This document shows, one piece after another, positions 33,336-42,819 of a DNA stretch of 64,000 bases (the first letter of the stretch is position 1; every line of letters starts with the position of its first letter). Made by a program: the position numbers and the translations under genes. Source of the stretch: an uncultured Alphaproteobacteria bacterium (GTDB lineage Bacteria; Pseudomonadota; Alphaproteobacteria; Rs-D84); NCBI GenBank assembly GCA_944392535.1, contig CALXWY010000001.1:62001-126000 (forward strand). Direction: 5' to 3'. The notes beneath the pieces were generated by a model, which saw only the letters and a list, made by a program, of their open reading frames with translations, ran no database searches and was not told the DNA's origin.

Positions 33336-36300
33336 ATGGCATACCCAAAAACAGAACCCAAGGCAGATTTCCCAACGCTGGAACATGAGGTACTGGCGTT
33401 TTGGCGAAATGATGATACATTCCATAAATCGTTAAATAAAACGAAACTGGGACATCCGTTTTCGTTCTATGACGGGCCACCGTTTGGTAATGGACTGCCA
33501 CACTGGGGTCATTTGGGTGTATCCGCCGTCAAGGATATGGTGGGGCGTTACCAGACTATGCGCGGTCGCCATGTTGTACGCGAACTGGGTTGGGATTGCC
33601 ATGGTTTGCCGGCCGAAAATTCCGTTGAAAAAAAGCAGGGCAAACAGGCCAAAGATATTGTCGCACAGCAGGGTATCACTGCATTCTGTGATATGTGCCG
33701 AAATGACGTGCTGGCATACACACACGAATGGGAACGTTTTATTGAACGTATTGGGCGTTGGGTTGATATTGGCGATGGATATGGTTATCGCACAATGGAT
33801 AAAAACTATATGGAATCCGTCATTTGGGCAATAAAAGAATTATACAATCGTGGATTGTTGTATAAGGATTATCGTGTTAATCCATATGATTGGAAACTGG
33901 GTACTGTATTGTCTAATTCCGAAGCATCATCTGAATACATGGATGTTGTGGACGATGCCATTACTGTTTGGTTTGAATTAGAAACGGGCGACCGCGCGTT
34001 GGCATGGACAACAACACCATGGACATTGCCGGCGAATTCTGCGCTGGCGGTAAATCCGGGCATGAAATATCTGCGTATGCGTGACAGTGATGGTGCAGTA
34101 TATATCATTGCTGAATCACGGCTGGCTGCATATGCCAAACAATTTGAAAATGCCGAAAAAATTGGTGAAATTATGGGCACTGATTTGGTTGGAAAAAAAT
34201 ATACGCCATTGTTTGATTACTATATGGGGACATCGGATTTATTATACAAAATTATTCCGGCAGATTATGTGTCTGATGCCGATGGTACCGGAATTGTGCA
34301 TATTGCGCCGGCATATGGCGAAGATGACTTTTGGGCGGTAAAAAACATAAATCCAGAATTTCCAGTTATTCTGAATGTTGATGACTATGGTAATTTTGAT
34401 AAAACTGTGTGCGATTGGACCGGCGAAAATATATTTGTTGCCAATCCAAAAATAATTCAACACCTGCGTGAAAATGGGCACTTGGTAAAAAAAGAACAGT
34501 ACAAGCACAGTTATCCGTATGGCCCACGCAGTAAAGAAAAGTTGATTTATCGCGCAACAGATTCTTGGTACATTGATGTGCCGAAAATTCGCGAAAAACT
34601 GATTGCAAATAATAACAAAGTGCATTGGACGTCGGCTGGCGAACGTTTCCGCACATGGATAGAGGGTGCACGCCCATGGTCTGTATCACGCAATCGTTTT
34701 TGGGGAACGCCACTGCCGATATGGGAACGCGACGGTGAATACAAGGTGTTTGGTTCTGTTGCGGAAATAGAAGATTTCTTTGGCGTGAAAATTGATGACC
34801 TGCATCGGCCAACATTGGATAAATTAACAAAAGACGGGTGGAATCGTATTCCAGACGTTTTGGATTGTTGGGTGGAATCGGGATCTATGCCGTGGGCGTC
34901 ATTGCATTATCCGTTTGAAAACGCCGATAAATTTAATGCAACTTTCCCGGCCGATTATATCATAGAAGGCCAAGATCAAACGCGTGGTTGGTTCTATTCG
35001 TTAATGGTTTTGGCAACCGCACTGTTTGACAGCCCAGCGTTCAAAACAGTGTCTGTAAATGGAATGGTTATGGATGATAACAAGAAAAAGTTATCTAAAT
35101 CACTGGGGAATTTCACAGATCCATCCGAACAAATTGAAAAATGTGGCGCAGATGCGGTACGCCTGTTTATACTGGGGTCTAATTTTATGAAGGCCGAACC
35201 GGTCAGCATTGATATGGCTGGTCGCGTATTTAACGACGCAATAAAAACTATTTTAACCCCGCTGTGGAACGCATATCATTTCTTTACGCTGTATGCGAAT
35301 GCAGGCAATGTTACTGCACGTGCGGAATCCGTGGGGACGGGCGCGTTGGATAAATACATCGTTGCGGAATTAAATGAATTAATTTCTGTGGTTAGGGCGG
35401 CGCTGGATGAATACAAGCCTGATGTCGCGGTCAAAGAATTTGTACGATTCTTGGATGTATTAAACAACTGGTACATTCGTCGTGGACGCGCGCGTTTCTG
35501 GGACGAAGACCAGGATGCATTTGATACCCTGTACCATGTTTTGACGAATTTATGTCGCACGTTGGCACCATTTGCGCCATTTATTTCTGATTATATTTAT
35601 CGCAATTTAACTGGTGGCGACAGTGTGCATTTGCAATCTTTCCCGAATGCCGCGGATTATGACAGGCAAATCGTGTCTGATATGCGACGGGTGCAGGCGG
35701 TTGTATCTGTTGGTAAACAATTACGTGAACAATACAAACTGCGCAATCGGTTGCCATTGGCAAAAATCACGGTGGCAGGTGCGGATTTGTCCACATACAG
35801 TGATATTATTCGTGATGAATTAAATGTAAAATCTGTGGAATTTACAGAAAACATTTCTGATGTCGCAGATACATTTATTTACCTGATTACACCAAAAATT
35901 GGTGCGCGATTTGGTGCCGCATTGCGTGAAATTATTCCTGGGGTAAAACGTGGTGAATACACGATTTCTGGCGATACACTGGTTGTTGGTGAATATGTAT
36001 TAAATTCAGACGAATTTGAAAATCGTTTAACCGTGCGCGATGGCGTAACCGGTGCAGCATTGCCAGATAATACAGCGGTTGTGGTTCTGGATACAGAAAT
36101 TAATTCTGAATTAACCGCCGAAGGATTGGCAAACGATGCACTGCGTTTCATCCAAGACACGCGAAAGGCAATTGGACTGGATGTATCAGACCGTATTAAC
36201 ATGACATACTGGGCTGAACCAGCATTGGCAAATGCAATTGAACTGCATCGTGGGCGTATCATGCGTGACGCATTGATAAAAAATATGTCGCAAAATGAAA

Positions 36301-36365
36301 ACGGGGTGTATAATACAAATATAGAAGGATACGATCTGTCCGTATCTATTGAAAAAGCAAATTAA
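33336..36365 (+). CDS. ileS: Isoleucyl-tRNA synthetase, class 2 (eukaryote-like) type
   Basis: IleRS charges tRNA-Ile and edits Val-tRNA. HIGH-type motif: PPFGNGLPHWGHLG; KMSKS-type: KKKLSKSLGNF. The longer architecture (1009 residues) and the start PFGNGLPHWGHL...GWDCHGLPAENSVEK are typical of the IleRS2 type, which in other bacteria is naturally resistant to mupirocin and is used by Rickettsia. The Cys-Trp-Arg-Cys zinc motif before LIYRATDSWYI is replaced by GPRSKEK. The ATG at 33336 has AAGGAG. It is preceded by a terminator-like hairpin. Confidence 0.94.
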   Translation: MAYPKTEPKADFPTLEHEVLAFWRNDDTFHKSLNKTKLGHPFSFYDGPPFGNGLPHWGHLGVSAVKDMVGRYQTMRGRHVVRELGWDCHGLPAENSVEKKQGKQAKDIVAQQGITAFCDMCRNDVLAYTHEWERFIERIGRWVDIGDGYGYRTMDKNYMESVIWAIKELYNRGLLYKDYRVNPYDWKLGTVLSNSEASSEYMDVVDDAITVWFELETGDRALAWTTTPWTLPANSALAVNPGMKYLRMRDSDGAVYIIAESRLAAYAKQFENAEKIGEIMGTDLVGKKYTPLFDYYMGTSDLLYKIIPADYVSDADGTGIVHIAPAYGEDDFWAVKNINPEFPVILNVDDYGNFDKTVCDWTGENIFVANPKIIQHLRENGHLVKKEQYKHSYPYGPRSKEKLIYRATDSWYIDVPKIREKLIANNNKVHWTSAGERFRTWIEGARPWSVSRNRFWGTPLPIWERDGEYKVFGSVAEIEDFFGVKIDDLHRPTLDKLTKDGWNRIPDVLDCWVESGSMPWASLHYPFENADKFNATFPADYIIEGQDQTRGWFYSLMVLATALFDSPAFKTVSVNGMVMDDNKKKLSKSLGNFTDPSEQIEKCGADAVRLFILGSNFMKAEPVSIDMAGRVFNDAIKTILTPLWNAYHFFTLYANAGNVTARAESVGTGALDKYIVAELNELISVVRAALDEYKPDVAVKEFVRFLDVLNNWYIRRGRARFWDEDQDAFDTLYHVLTNLCRTLAPFAPFISDYIYRNLTGGDSVHLQSFPNAADYDRQIVSDMRRVQAVVSVGKQLREQYKLRNRLPLAKITVAGADLSTYSDIIRDELNVKSVEFTENISDVADTFIYLITPKIGARFGAALREIIPGVKRGEYTISGDTLVVGEYVLNSDEFENRLTVRDGVTGAALPDNTAVVVLDTEINSELTAEGLANDALRFIQDTRKAIGLDVSDRINMTYWAEPALANAIELHRGRIMRDALIKNMSQNENGVYNTNIEGYDLSVSIEKAN

Positions 36366-36381
36366 ACCAAAAGGAAAAAAA

Positions 36382-36762
36382 ATGCATAGATTTTGGCACT
36401 GGGTTGTGAATGTTGTTATTATCGCTGTTGCATTTGCCGCCGGATTCGCAATTGGCGTCATAGATAATGCGGATTCACATGAAATAAAAATTACATCACA
36501 ATGCACAAGTATTGGCGTGGAAAAAAGTTTTTCATCAAACTATGAAAGCATTAATGGCAAAGTAATCAAAGATGAACAACATAAATCAGAACAATATACA
36601 ACACGCTGTCTGTGCTTTGCATCAAACGCATATCACAAAGATGTATGGGTTGATACCGTTGAAATATCCGGTCAATCCGCCGATGATGTACGTACACAAT
36701 GCGACAACAATTGCCAAAAAATGTGCGAAGGACGTTTGGCTGAATTCACATTCAAAGAATAA
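36382..36762 (+). CDS. Membrane-anchored protein of unknown function
   Basis: A 126-residue protein with one N-terminal span (WVVNVVIIAVAFAAGFAIGV, about residues 6-26) and a predicted periplasmic domain with six cysteines, including TRCLCF and CDNNCQKMC. AAAGGA lies 7 nt before the ATG at 36382, 17 nt after the ileS stop. It sits between ileS and nth with only 3 nt to nth, so it is probably co-transcribed. I do not recognise the family. Confidence 0.6.
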   Translation: MHRFWHWVVNVVIIAVAFAAGFAIGVIDNADSHEIKITSQCTSIGVEKSFSSNYESINGKVIKDEQHKSEQYTTRCLCFASNAYHKDVWVDTVEISGQSADDVRTQCDNNCQKMCEGRLAEFTFKE

Positions 36763-36765
36763 CGC

Positions 36766-37428
36766 ATGACATTGACACCGGATATTTATTTCAAATATGT
36801 TCCGACCGCTGTTAATATGAATATACGGTCGGAATTGTATTCTGTGAATGAATTTACATTTGCTGTGGCGGTGATTTTATCGGCCCAGGCAACCGATAAA
36901 AAAGTAAACGAAGTAACGCCGGCGTTATTTCGTGTCGCGCCATCACCCGCTAAAATGATTGCGTTGGGTGAAGATGGACTGAAAAAACATATTCGCGTGT
37001 TGTCGTTTTTTAATAACAAAGCAAAAAGTATTATTGGGTTGGCCACGGCGTTAATGGATGATGTTGGCGGGACAGACGATAATTACAAATTTCCAAAAAA
37101 ATATCATAATCGGGATGCATTAATGAAATTACCCGGCATTGGGCAAAAGACCGCAAACGTCATAATGAACGTATTGTGGAACGCACCAAATATCGGCGTG
37201 GATACACATGTTTTCCGCAATGCACATCGTTATGGTTGGGTTGGTATGGATGCAAATACCCCAGAAAAAGTTGAAGAACAATTGTTGGAAATAATTCCGA
37301 AAAAATATCACCCAATTGTAAATCATGTAATGGTTCTGCATGGGCGATATATTTGTCGGGCACTGCGTCCAAAATGTGGCGATTGTCCTGTGGCGCAGTG
37401 GTGTAACGCCGGCGCAAAAACAATATAA
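36766..37428 (+). CDS. nth: Endonuclease III
   Basis: Nth is a DNA glycosylase/AP lyase for oxidised pyrimidines. The helix-hairpin-helix LPGIGQKTANVIMN carries the catalytic lysine; the catalytic aspartate is in VDTHVFRNAHR. The iron-sulfur loop CRALRPKCGDCPVAQWC has the C-x6-C-x2-C-x5-C spacing. 220 residues, standard. Start ATG at 36766 is 3 nt after the upstream stop. A bidirectional palindrome terminator follows. Confidence 0.95.
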   Translation: MTLTPDIYFKYVPTAVNMNIRSELYSVNEFTFAVAVILSAQATDKKVNEVTPALFRVAPSPAKMIALGEDGLKKHIRVLSFFNNKAKSIIGLATALMDDVGGTDDNYKFPKKYHNRDALMKLPGIGQKTANVIMNVLWNAPNIGVDTHVFRNAHRYGWVGMDANTPEKVEEQLLEIIPKKYHPIVNHVMVLHGRYICRALRPKCGDCPVAQWCNAGAKTI

Positions 37429-37430
37429 AA

Positions 37431-37454
37431 AAACACCGGCAAATGCCGGTGTTT
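37431..37454. terminator. Bidirectional terminator between nth and pheT
   Basis: AAACACCGGCA/TGCCGGTGTTT with AA at the centre, followed by TTTTT on the plus strand. Confidence 0.88.
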
Positions 37455-37457
37455 TTT

Positions 37458-39761
37458 TTACTTGTCACGGATTTGGGCATTGCATTTTTTTTCAACATTT
37501 TTGATGACCGCGTCTTGTAATTTTTGCAAATCATCATCCGACATATTTTCCATCGGTGTAATTGTTATCGTAAATGCAATTGATTTTTTACCGTCTTGTA
37601 AATCAAACGAATCAAAAACAACAACATTTGTGATTCGTGAATCTGCGGATAATGCCGCACCGGTCAGTTTTTCAGCCGGCATATCTGAATCAACAATAAA
37701 CGCAAAATCGCGCGTTATCGGTTGAAATTCAGATAATTTTGGTTCGTGTGATTTACGTGCACACGGCAAGTTATCAACATCGTCAACAATCGCAATATTT
37801 ACACGTGTTTTTATTTTTAATGCACGTGCCACAATTGGTGATAGTTCACCAAATTCTGCGATTTTTTTACGACCCTGCATAATCACGCCATATCTGAACG
37901 GATGCGCCCAACGTGGCGGATTATCAGATGATACTGTAAAATTCTGGCCATGCATCAACGCGATTAAATCCGCCTTGACATCATATATGTCTGTTTCACG
38001 ATTGCGATGTTGCCAATGGCGTGGCGAATTATTACCAGTACGAACAATGCAAATCTGGGTATGTTGCTGCCCCGGCATATCACCGTCAAACACCGTACTT
38101 AACTCAAACATATCTAAATCAGGATATCCGCGCTTTTCATTTTCAGAAACAAAACCTAACATAGTACCAAGCAAACCATTTCTAGCTGTATCCATATTGT
38201 TTATAATCGGATTAGCTATTTTTATAACCGGTTTATCTGATAAAAGTTCTTCTATTTTTGAATCACCAAAACCATACGCTTTTGCTTCATTCAAACCACG
38301 TGCTGCTAATTCTTTCTTTATTCCTATATAAAAATCTTTATGTGTGGCAGAATCAGACGCCTGATGTTTTGCAATTTTTGCAATATTTTCATACCCGTAT
38401 ATTCTTATCAAGTCTGATACAATATTTTCTGGTATTTCTATATCAACACGTGCCGGCGTCGGTATAATCGTCCAAGCGTTACCCTTTTCTTTAATTTCAA
38501 AACCCAAAGACTTTAATATTTCACGTTGCGTGGACGCGTCCATATCAATGCCAGTTTTTTTCTTAAACAATTCTGGGCTATAACTTATTGCGCGTGTTTC
38601 TTGTGGTATTTCACCACCAATTTCTGTTCCAACTATTTTTCCACCGCAAGCTTTCATTATTATTTTTGCGGCTTTTGATAAAGCAATTCCTGTAATTGTT
38701 GGATCTATACCACGTTCATATCTGTATGAAGAATCTGTTGATACCCCAATACGTTTTGAAGTTTTACGGACAGATACAGGATTAAAATATGCGCTTTCTA
38801 AAATAATATTCTTTGTATTATCTGTCGTCATACCACGTGCACCACCGACCACACCGGCTAATGCAAGTATTCCTTTTTCATCCGCAATTACTACATCTGT
38901 ATCAGATAATTCGTGTTCGTTACCAAATAAATCTGTAAATTTTTCACCTTTTTCAGCATCACGAACAGTTATATCACCTTGGATTTCATCTGCATCAAAG
39001 CAATGCATAGGTTGTGCCATATCATAACAAATATAATTTGTCGTATCTATTGGCGCATTTTTTGGGTTAATACCAATTGCTGCAAGACGCGATTTTATTG
39101 CACTTGAGCTTGAGCCAATTTTTATATCATGTATTTCACAAAACTGATATACAGGGCATTTATCTGTTTTTATATTAACTTTTCTTGTTCCAGATACAGG
39201 TGATAAAATTTCGTCTTTTGATTCAATATATTCACCTAAACCACTGGCAGCTAAATCACGTGCAATTCCACGTACTGCCAAATAATCTGGTCTGTTTGGT
39301 GTAATACCTGCATCAAAAACAGTTTCTGTATTTATTATAGGCGCGCCTATCTTGGTATCTTCTGGTAATTCAATAATACCACTGTGGTCATCATTTATAC
39401 CAAGTTCACGACCACTGCACATCATACCGTCTGATAACACACCACGTAATTTACCGCTTTGAATTTCATGTCCTTCTATGATGCAACCGGGTTTCGCCAG
39501 CGCAGAAATTAAACCCACGCGTGCATTTGGTGCACCGCAAACAACCTGACGCAATTTACCACTGCCATCATCTACTTTCAAAACATGCAAATGGTCACTG
39601 TTTTCATGTGCCACGCATTCAACAATCTTTGCTGCAATCGGTGCAACAGGTTCAATTAAATCTTCTACTTCTAGTCCTATACACGTCAAAGTATCTGCAA
39701 CCCGAGACGCATCGGCATCTGTTTTCAAGTAATCTTTTAACCAATCATAAGTCCATTTCAT
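37458..39761 (-). CDS. pheT: Phenylalanyl-tRNA synthetase beta subunit
   Basis: PheT pairs with PheS as an alpha2-beta2 enzyme and binds and edits tRNA-Phe. It has an N-terminal EMAPII-like domain (VVCGAPNARVGLISALAKPG), B3/B4 editing, B5 and a C-terminal FDX-ACB domain. 767 residues, slightly short of 790-800. Base composition changes sharply near 38,095: the downstream 640 bp (C terminus) resembles neighbours, while the rest is about 30-37% GC and uses GCT, AGA, CTT and ACT codons. pheS precedes it by 18 bp. Confidence 0.95.
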   Translation of the reverse strand: MKWTYDWLKDYLKTDADASRVADTLTCIGLEVEDLIEPVAPIAAKIVECVAHENSDHLHVLKVDDGSGKLRQVVCGAPNARVGLISALAKPGCIIEGHEIQSGKLRGVLSDGMMCSGRELGINDDHSGIIELPEDTKIGAPIINTETVFDAGITPNRPDYLAVRGIARDLAASGLGEYIESKDEILSPVSGTRKVNIKTDKCPVYQFCEIHDIKIGSSSSAIKSRLAAIGINPKNAPIDTTNYICYDMAQPMHCFDADEIQGDITVRDAEKGEKFTDLFGNEHELSDTDVVIADEKGILALAGVVGGARGMTTDNTKNIILESAYFNPVSVRKTSKRIGVSTDSSYRYERGIDPTITGIALSKAAKIIMKACGGKIVGTEIGGEIPQETRAISYSPELFKKKTGIDMDASTQREILKSLGFEIKEKGNAWTIIPTPARVDIEIPENIVSDLIRIYGYENIAKIAKHQASDSATHKDFYIGIKKELAARGLNEAKAYGFGDSKIEELLSDKPVIKIANPIINNMDTARNGLLGTMLGFVSENEKRGYPDLDMFELSTVFDGDMPGQQHTQICIVRTGNNSPRHWQHRNRETDIYDVKADLIALMHGQNFTVSSDNPPRWAHPFRYGVIMQGRKKIAEFGELSPIVARALKIKTRVNIAIVDDVDNLPCARKSHEPKLSEFQPITRDFAFIVDSDMPAEKLTGAALSADSRITNVVVFDSFDLQDGKKSIAFTITITPMENMSDDDLQKLQDAVIKNVEKKCNAQIRDK

Positions 39762-39779
39762 TTTACGCCTCGTTATATT

Positions 39780-40727
39780 TTAGAAACCAGCACTTTTTAA
39801 CCAACGAATATCACCGTCATAAAGCTTTCTTAAATCGTTCAGCCCATACTTTAACATCGCAAGTCTGTCCCAACCAAAACCAAAAGCAAAACCCTGATAT
39901 TCGTCTGGATTAATACCGCAATTACGTAGAACATTTGGATGAACCATACCAGCACCCATTAATTCTAACCACTTATCACCATGCCATTTCATATCTATTT
40001 CTATACTTGGTTCGGTGAAAGGAAAGTAAGACGGACGAATGCGTAATTCAACATTATCCATTTCAAAGAATCTTTTTAGAAATTCTTGCACATCGCCAAT
40101 CAAATCAGACATTGTTATATTTTTATCTATATACAAACCTTCTATTTGGTGGAACATTGGTCCATGTGTTGCGTCCATTTCTTTACGATATGTTGCACCT
40201 ATACCAAACATTTTTATCGGCGCCCCATTTTTTTCCATACTGCGAATTTGTATTGCAGACGTTTGAGTGCGCATTACATTGCCATTTGGTAAAAAGAATG
40301 TATCTTGCATATCACGCGCAGGGTGATGCATAGGTGTATTTAGTGCAGTAAAATTATGCCAATCATCTTCTATCTCTGGTCCTGTCCACATTTCATAACC
40401 AAAAGATTCTAAAATTGCAGAAACATCTTCCAAAGCGCGCGTGACTGGATGCAAAGTTCCCACATTTTCTGGTTGCGGGTTTAATGAAACATCTAACTTT
40501 TGCTTTTTAAGCCCTGCCATTAATGCGGCTTGTTCCAGTTCAGCTTGTTTTAACTTAAACAAATCACGCAAAAGAGTGTTCTCTTTATTTAATTCTGCAC
40601 GTGCATCATTATCCAAATTTTTCATGTTTTTTAATTTGGCCGTCATCGTACCGTTTTTGCCGAACGTCGCGGTGTACAGTGCCTGTAAATCTTCCAGCGT
40701 TTTTATATTCTTTATCTGTTCTTGCAT
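39780..40727 (-). CDS. pheS: Phenylalanyl-tRNA synthetase alpha subunit
   Basis: PheS carries the class II catalytic core that makes Phe-AMP. It has an N-terminal coiled coil of about 85 residues, motif 2 HPARDMQDTFFLPNG, and motif 3 GFAFGFGWDRLAMLKYG. 315 residues, a little short. Together with pheT it forms an operon downstream of rpmI-rplT. From about residue 37 onward (40,620 down) the base composition and codon choice resemble the AT-rich part of pheT, while the first codons match the surrounding chromosome. Confidence 0.95.
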   Translation of the reverse strand: MQEQIKNIKTLEDLQALYTATFGKNGTMTAKLKNMKNLDNDARAELNKENTLLRDLFKLKQAELEQAALMAGLKKQKLDVSLNPQPENVGTLHPVTRALEDVSAILESFGYEMWTGPEIEDDWHNFTALNTPMHHPARDMQDTFFLPNGNVMRTQTSAIQIRSMEKNGAPIKMFGIGATYRKEMDATHGPMFHQIEGLYIDKNITMSDLIGDVQEFLKRFFEMDNVELRIRPSYFPFTEPSIEIDMKWHGDKWLELMGAGMVHPNVLRNCGINPDEYQGFAFGFGWDRLAMLKYGLNDLRKLYDGDIRWLKSAGF

Positions 40728-40756
40728 AACATTACCCCGTTTTATAAAAACAAAAA

Positions 40757-40772
40757 GCCGTCATATGACGGC
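40757..40772 (-). terminator. Terminator of rpmI-rplT
   Basis: Perfect palindrome GCCGTCATATGACGGC, then TTTTTGTTTTT on the minus strand, 37 bp after the rplT stop. Some read-through into pheS is possible. Confidence 0.8.
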
Positions 40773-40809
40773 CTTTATAATACAAAAAAATCAACCCACC
40801 GCCAAGGCT

Positions 40810-41178
40810 TTATTTAGCATCCGCGGCGATAAATCGTTTTGCAGTATCAACCAATTTTGCAAAGTTTGCATCCCCGGCATATGCCATCTGGGCCAAAACT
40901 TTTCTGTCCAGTGTAACGCCGGCTTTTTTCAAACCATTCATAAATTGGCTGTATGTCATACCATTGCTACGTACGGCGGCATTAATACGAACAATCCACA
41001 ACCCACGAAATTCGCGTTTTTTTACGCGACGATCGCGATATGCATATTGTCCGGCCTTTTCTGTTTTTTCACGTGCGGCACGGTATGTCGTACTGTGACG
41101 CCCCAGGTATCCCTTGGCACGCGCCAATATTTTCTTGTGTTTCTGTTTAACGGTTGTTCCACGTTTAACCCTTGCCAT
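40810..41178 (-). CDS. rplT: 50S ribosomal protein L20
   Basis: L20 binds 23S rRNA early in 50S assembly and often represses its own operon. The 122-residue basic protein begins [28 protein letters not shown] (first 20: [20 protein letters not shown]) and contains [18 protein letters not shown]. It follows rpmI by 17 bp. infC, usually first in this operon, is 33 kb away. Confidence 0.96.
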   Translation of the reverse strand: MARVKRGTTVKQKHKKILARAKGYLGRHSTTYRAAREKTEKAGQYAYRDRRVKKREFRGLWIVRINAAVRSNGMTYSQFMNGLKKAGVTLDRKVLAQMAYAGDANFAKLVDTAKRFIAADAK

Positions 41179-41195
41179 GAATCTACCCCCTTATA

Positions 41196-41399
41196 TTATT
41201 TCAAACCATACGGGGCCAAGATTTTCGCCTGGCCGGTCATATTGTCATTCAAATATTGCGGTTTTGACCCAGCGTTGTTTGCACGCTTGGACTTGTTACG
41301 CAACAGTTTTTTGTGGGCATTTCTGGCAACACGGATTTTACCGGTCGCAGTCATAGATGCGCGCTTTTTCAAGTACGACTTTGTTTTTAATTTTGGCAT
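41196..41399 (-). CDS. rpmI: 50S ribosomal protein L35
   Basis: L35 is a small late-assembly ribosomal protein. The 67 residues start MPKLKTKSYLKKRASMTATG and end LAPYGLK, as in the family. I use the ATG at 41397-41399, with AGAGG upstream; the longer frame is upstream leader. First gene of the rpmI-rplT unit. Confidence 0.95.
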   Translation of the reverse strand: MPKLKTKSYLKKRASMTATGKIRVARNAHKKLLRNKSKRANNAGSKPQYLNDNMTGQAKILAPYGLK

Positions 41400-41424
41400 T
41401 TTAACCTCTTTCTTTTTAATCCTG

Positions 41425-41444
41425 GTGGCAATGCCTGATGCCAC
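41425..41444 (-). promoter_or_regulatory. Hairpin in the rpmI-rplT leader
   Basis: GTGGCA/TGCCAC with an 8-nt loop, 26 bp before the rpmI ATG. L20 commonly controls this operon through leader RNA structure; here only the hairpin is seen. Confidence 0.4.
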
Positions 41445-41539
41445 TTTGGATACGTTACATGCGTTGTATTTTGGCATAATTAAATGAAAAATCAAGTTTT
41501 TATTGAATCTGGGGATTTTAATGTCTAAACTTATGCCCG

Positions 41540-42361
41540 ATGAACCAAAATAAAATGTCCGCCCGATTGAAATCAATATTAAAATCCGCTGCTGCGGCCG
41601 CGGTGTTGCCGGTTGTTTTTATATACATCATGATTGCAAAGCCAGATTATAAATTGATTGATGGGTTGGCACATATTGTTCTGCCGGTCGCAAATTGGGT
41701 GGGGGATGTTGTAACATGGCCAATTCGCGCCGTTGGGGCGGCAATTGATAATGTTCGCGAATTATCAAACTTGCGTACTGAAAATGAAGAACTGCGCATG
41801 CGTCTGGATGATGCGTTGCGAAATCAAAACGCATGTGAAATCGCAATCGCAGAAAATAAAAAACTGGAACACGAACTGGATTTGATCCAGTCCCAGCCAC
41901 GTGGCGCAATTATCGCCGATGTTACATATGATAATGCGGTATTTAATCGTAACAATTTCTTGATAAACAAGGGTGTACAACATGGTCTGGAAAATGGAAT
42001 GGTGGTCATTTCCACAGATGGAATGTTGGTCGGTATAATCACAGATGTTGCACCATATTTTGCACGCGTGCGTACATTAACAGATTCTGATTCAAATATT
42101 GCCGTGCGAATCGCGGGTTCTGATATATATGGATTTCTGCATGGGAATGGTTCAAATACACCAACAATCGGTTTTTTCAGTGACACGGAATTTCAACCAA
42201 CCCCGGGATTAAAACTGATTACCAGTAATATCAGCGGAATGTTACCAAATGGCATATATGTTGGCGAAACAGCAAATGAATCAGACGTTACAGTTATGCC
42301 ATCAAAAAAATTATCACGGGTTATTGTGTTGCAATTTGATAATTCAACCGAATATAAGTAA
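41540..42361 (+). CDS. mreC: Rod-shape determining protein MreC
   Basis: MreC is a bitopic periplasmic scaffold of the elongasome. It has an N-terminal span (residues 17-34), a coiled coil (LRTENEELRMRLDDALRN) and the two-barrel domain with GVQHGLENGMVVISTDGMLVG and the conserved VRTLTDSDSNIAVRI. 273 residues. Start ATG at 41540; the ATG five codons later is possible. It overlaps mreD by 1 nt (TAATG). Confidence 0.92.
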   Translation: MNQNKMSARLKSILKSAAAAAVLPVVFIYIMIAKPDYKLIDGLAHIVLPVANWVGDVVTWPIRAVGAAIDNVRELSNLRTENEELRMRLDDALRNQNACEIAIAENKKLEHELDLIQSQPRGAIIADVTYDNAVFNRNNFLINKGVQHGLENGMVVISTDGMLVGIITDVAPYFARVRTLTDSDSNIAVRIAGSDIYGFLHGNGSNTPTIGFFSDTEFQPTPGLKLITSNISGMLPNGIYVGETANESDVTVMPSKKLSRVIVLQFDNSTEYK

Positions 42362-42819
42362 TGAAGAAAAAAATTATTAATTTTTTACGCGCGGCAACGC
42401 CATTTTTAATAACCATCGCTTTATGGCGATTATCTGTTGCGTTTTGGAATCCTGCTGGGATATTGGCAATAATACCTGTATTTTATTGCTCTTTTGTGCG
42501 GCCAATTCCATGGTTTGTTCCGTTTGCAATAATAATATGCTTTTTAATAGATTATCGTTCAGAAACACTGGTATATTGGACTGTATTATATTTTATTTTT
42601 TATGCCATCAATGGATTCCAAAATTTTATTGATTTAACCAGAATGGATAAAAACGCGTTAAAAATTTTTATGATTTTTTTCTGTATTGCAATCGCAATAC
42701 AAACAATCGCAGATTTTACCGTTGACGGAATGATGCGTGCAACATGGCTGTTTGCGTGGACGTCTGTGTTATATATACCAATAACTGCACTGATTAAAAA
42801 GGTCTGTGATGATAGATAA
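42361..42819 (+). CDS. mreD: MreD-like rod-shape membrane protein
   Basis: A 152-residue protein with about five hydrophobic segments and almost no soluble part, placed exactly where mreD is expected between mreC and the PBP2 gene. Sequence match to MreD is weak, so the call rests on topology, length and context. It overlaps mreC by 1 nt and the next gene by 11 nt. Confidence 0.75.
   Translation: MKKKIINFLRAATPFLITIALWRLSVAFWNPAGILAIIPVFYCSFVRPIPWFVPFAIIICFLIDYRSETLVYWTVLYFIFYAINGFQNFIDLTRMDKNALKIFMIFFCIAIAIQTIADFTVDGMMRATWLFAWTSVLYIPITALIKKVCDDR

Noticed and set aside
40441..41487. A 348-codon plus-strand open frame across the start of pheS, rplT and rpmI
   Set aside because: It is antisense to three certain genes, has no ribosome binding site and reads as a low-complexity mirror of basic ribosomal proteins.
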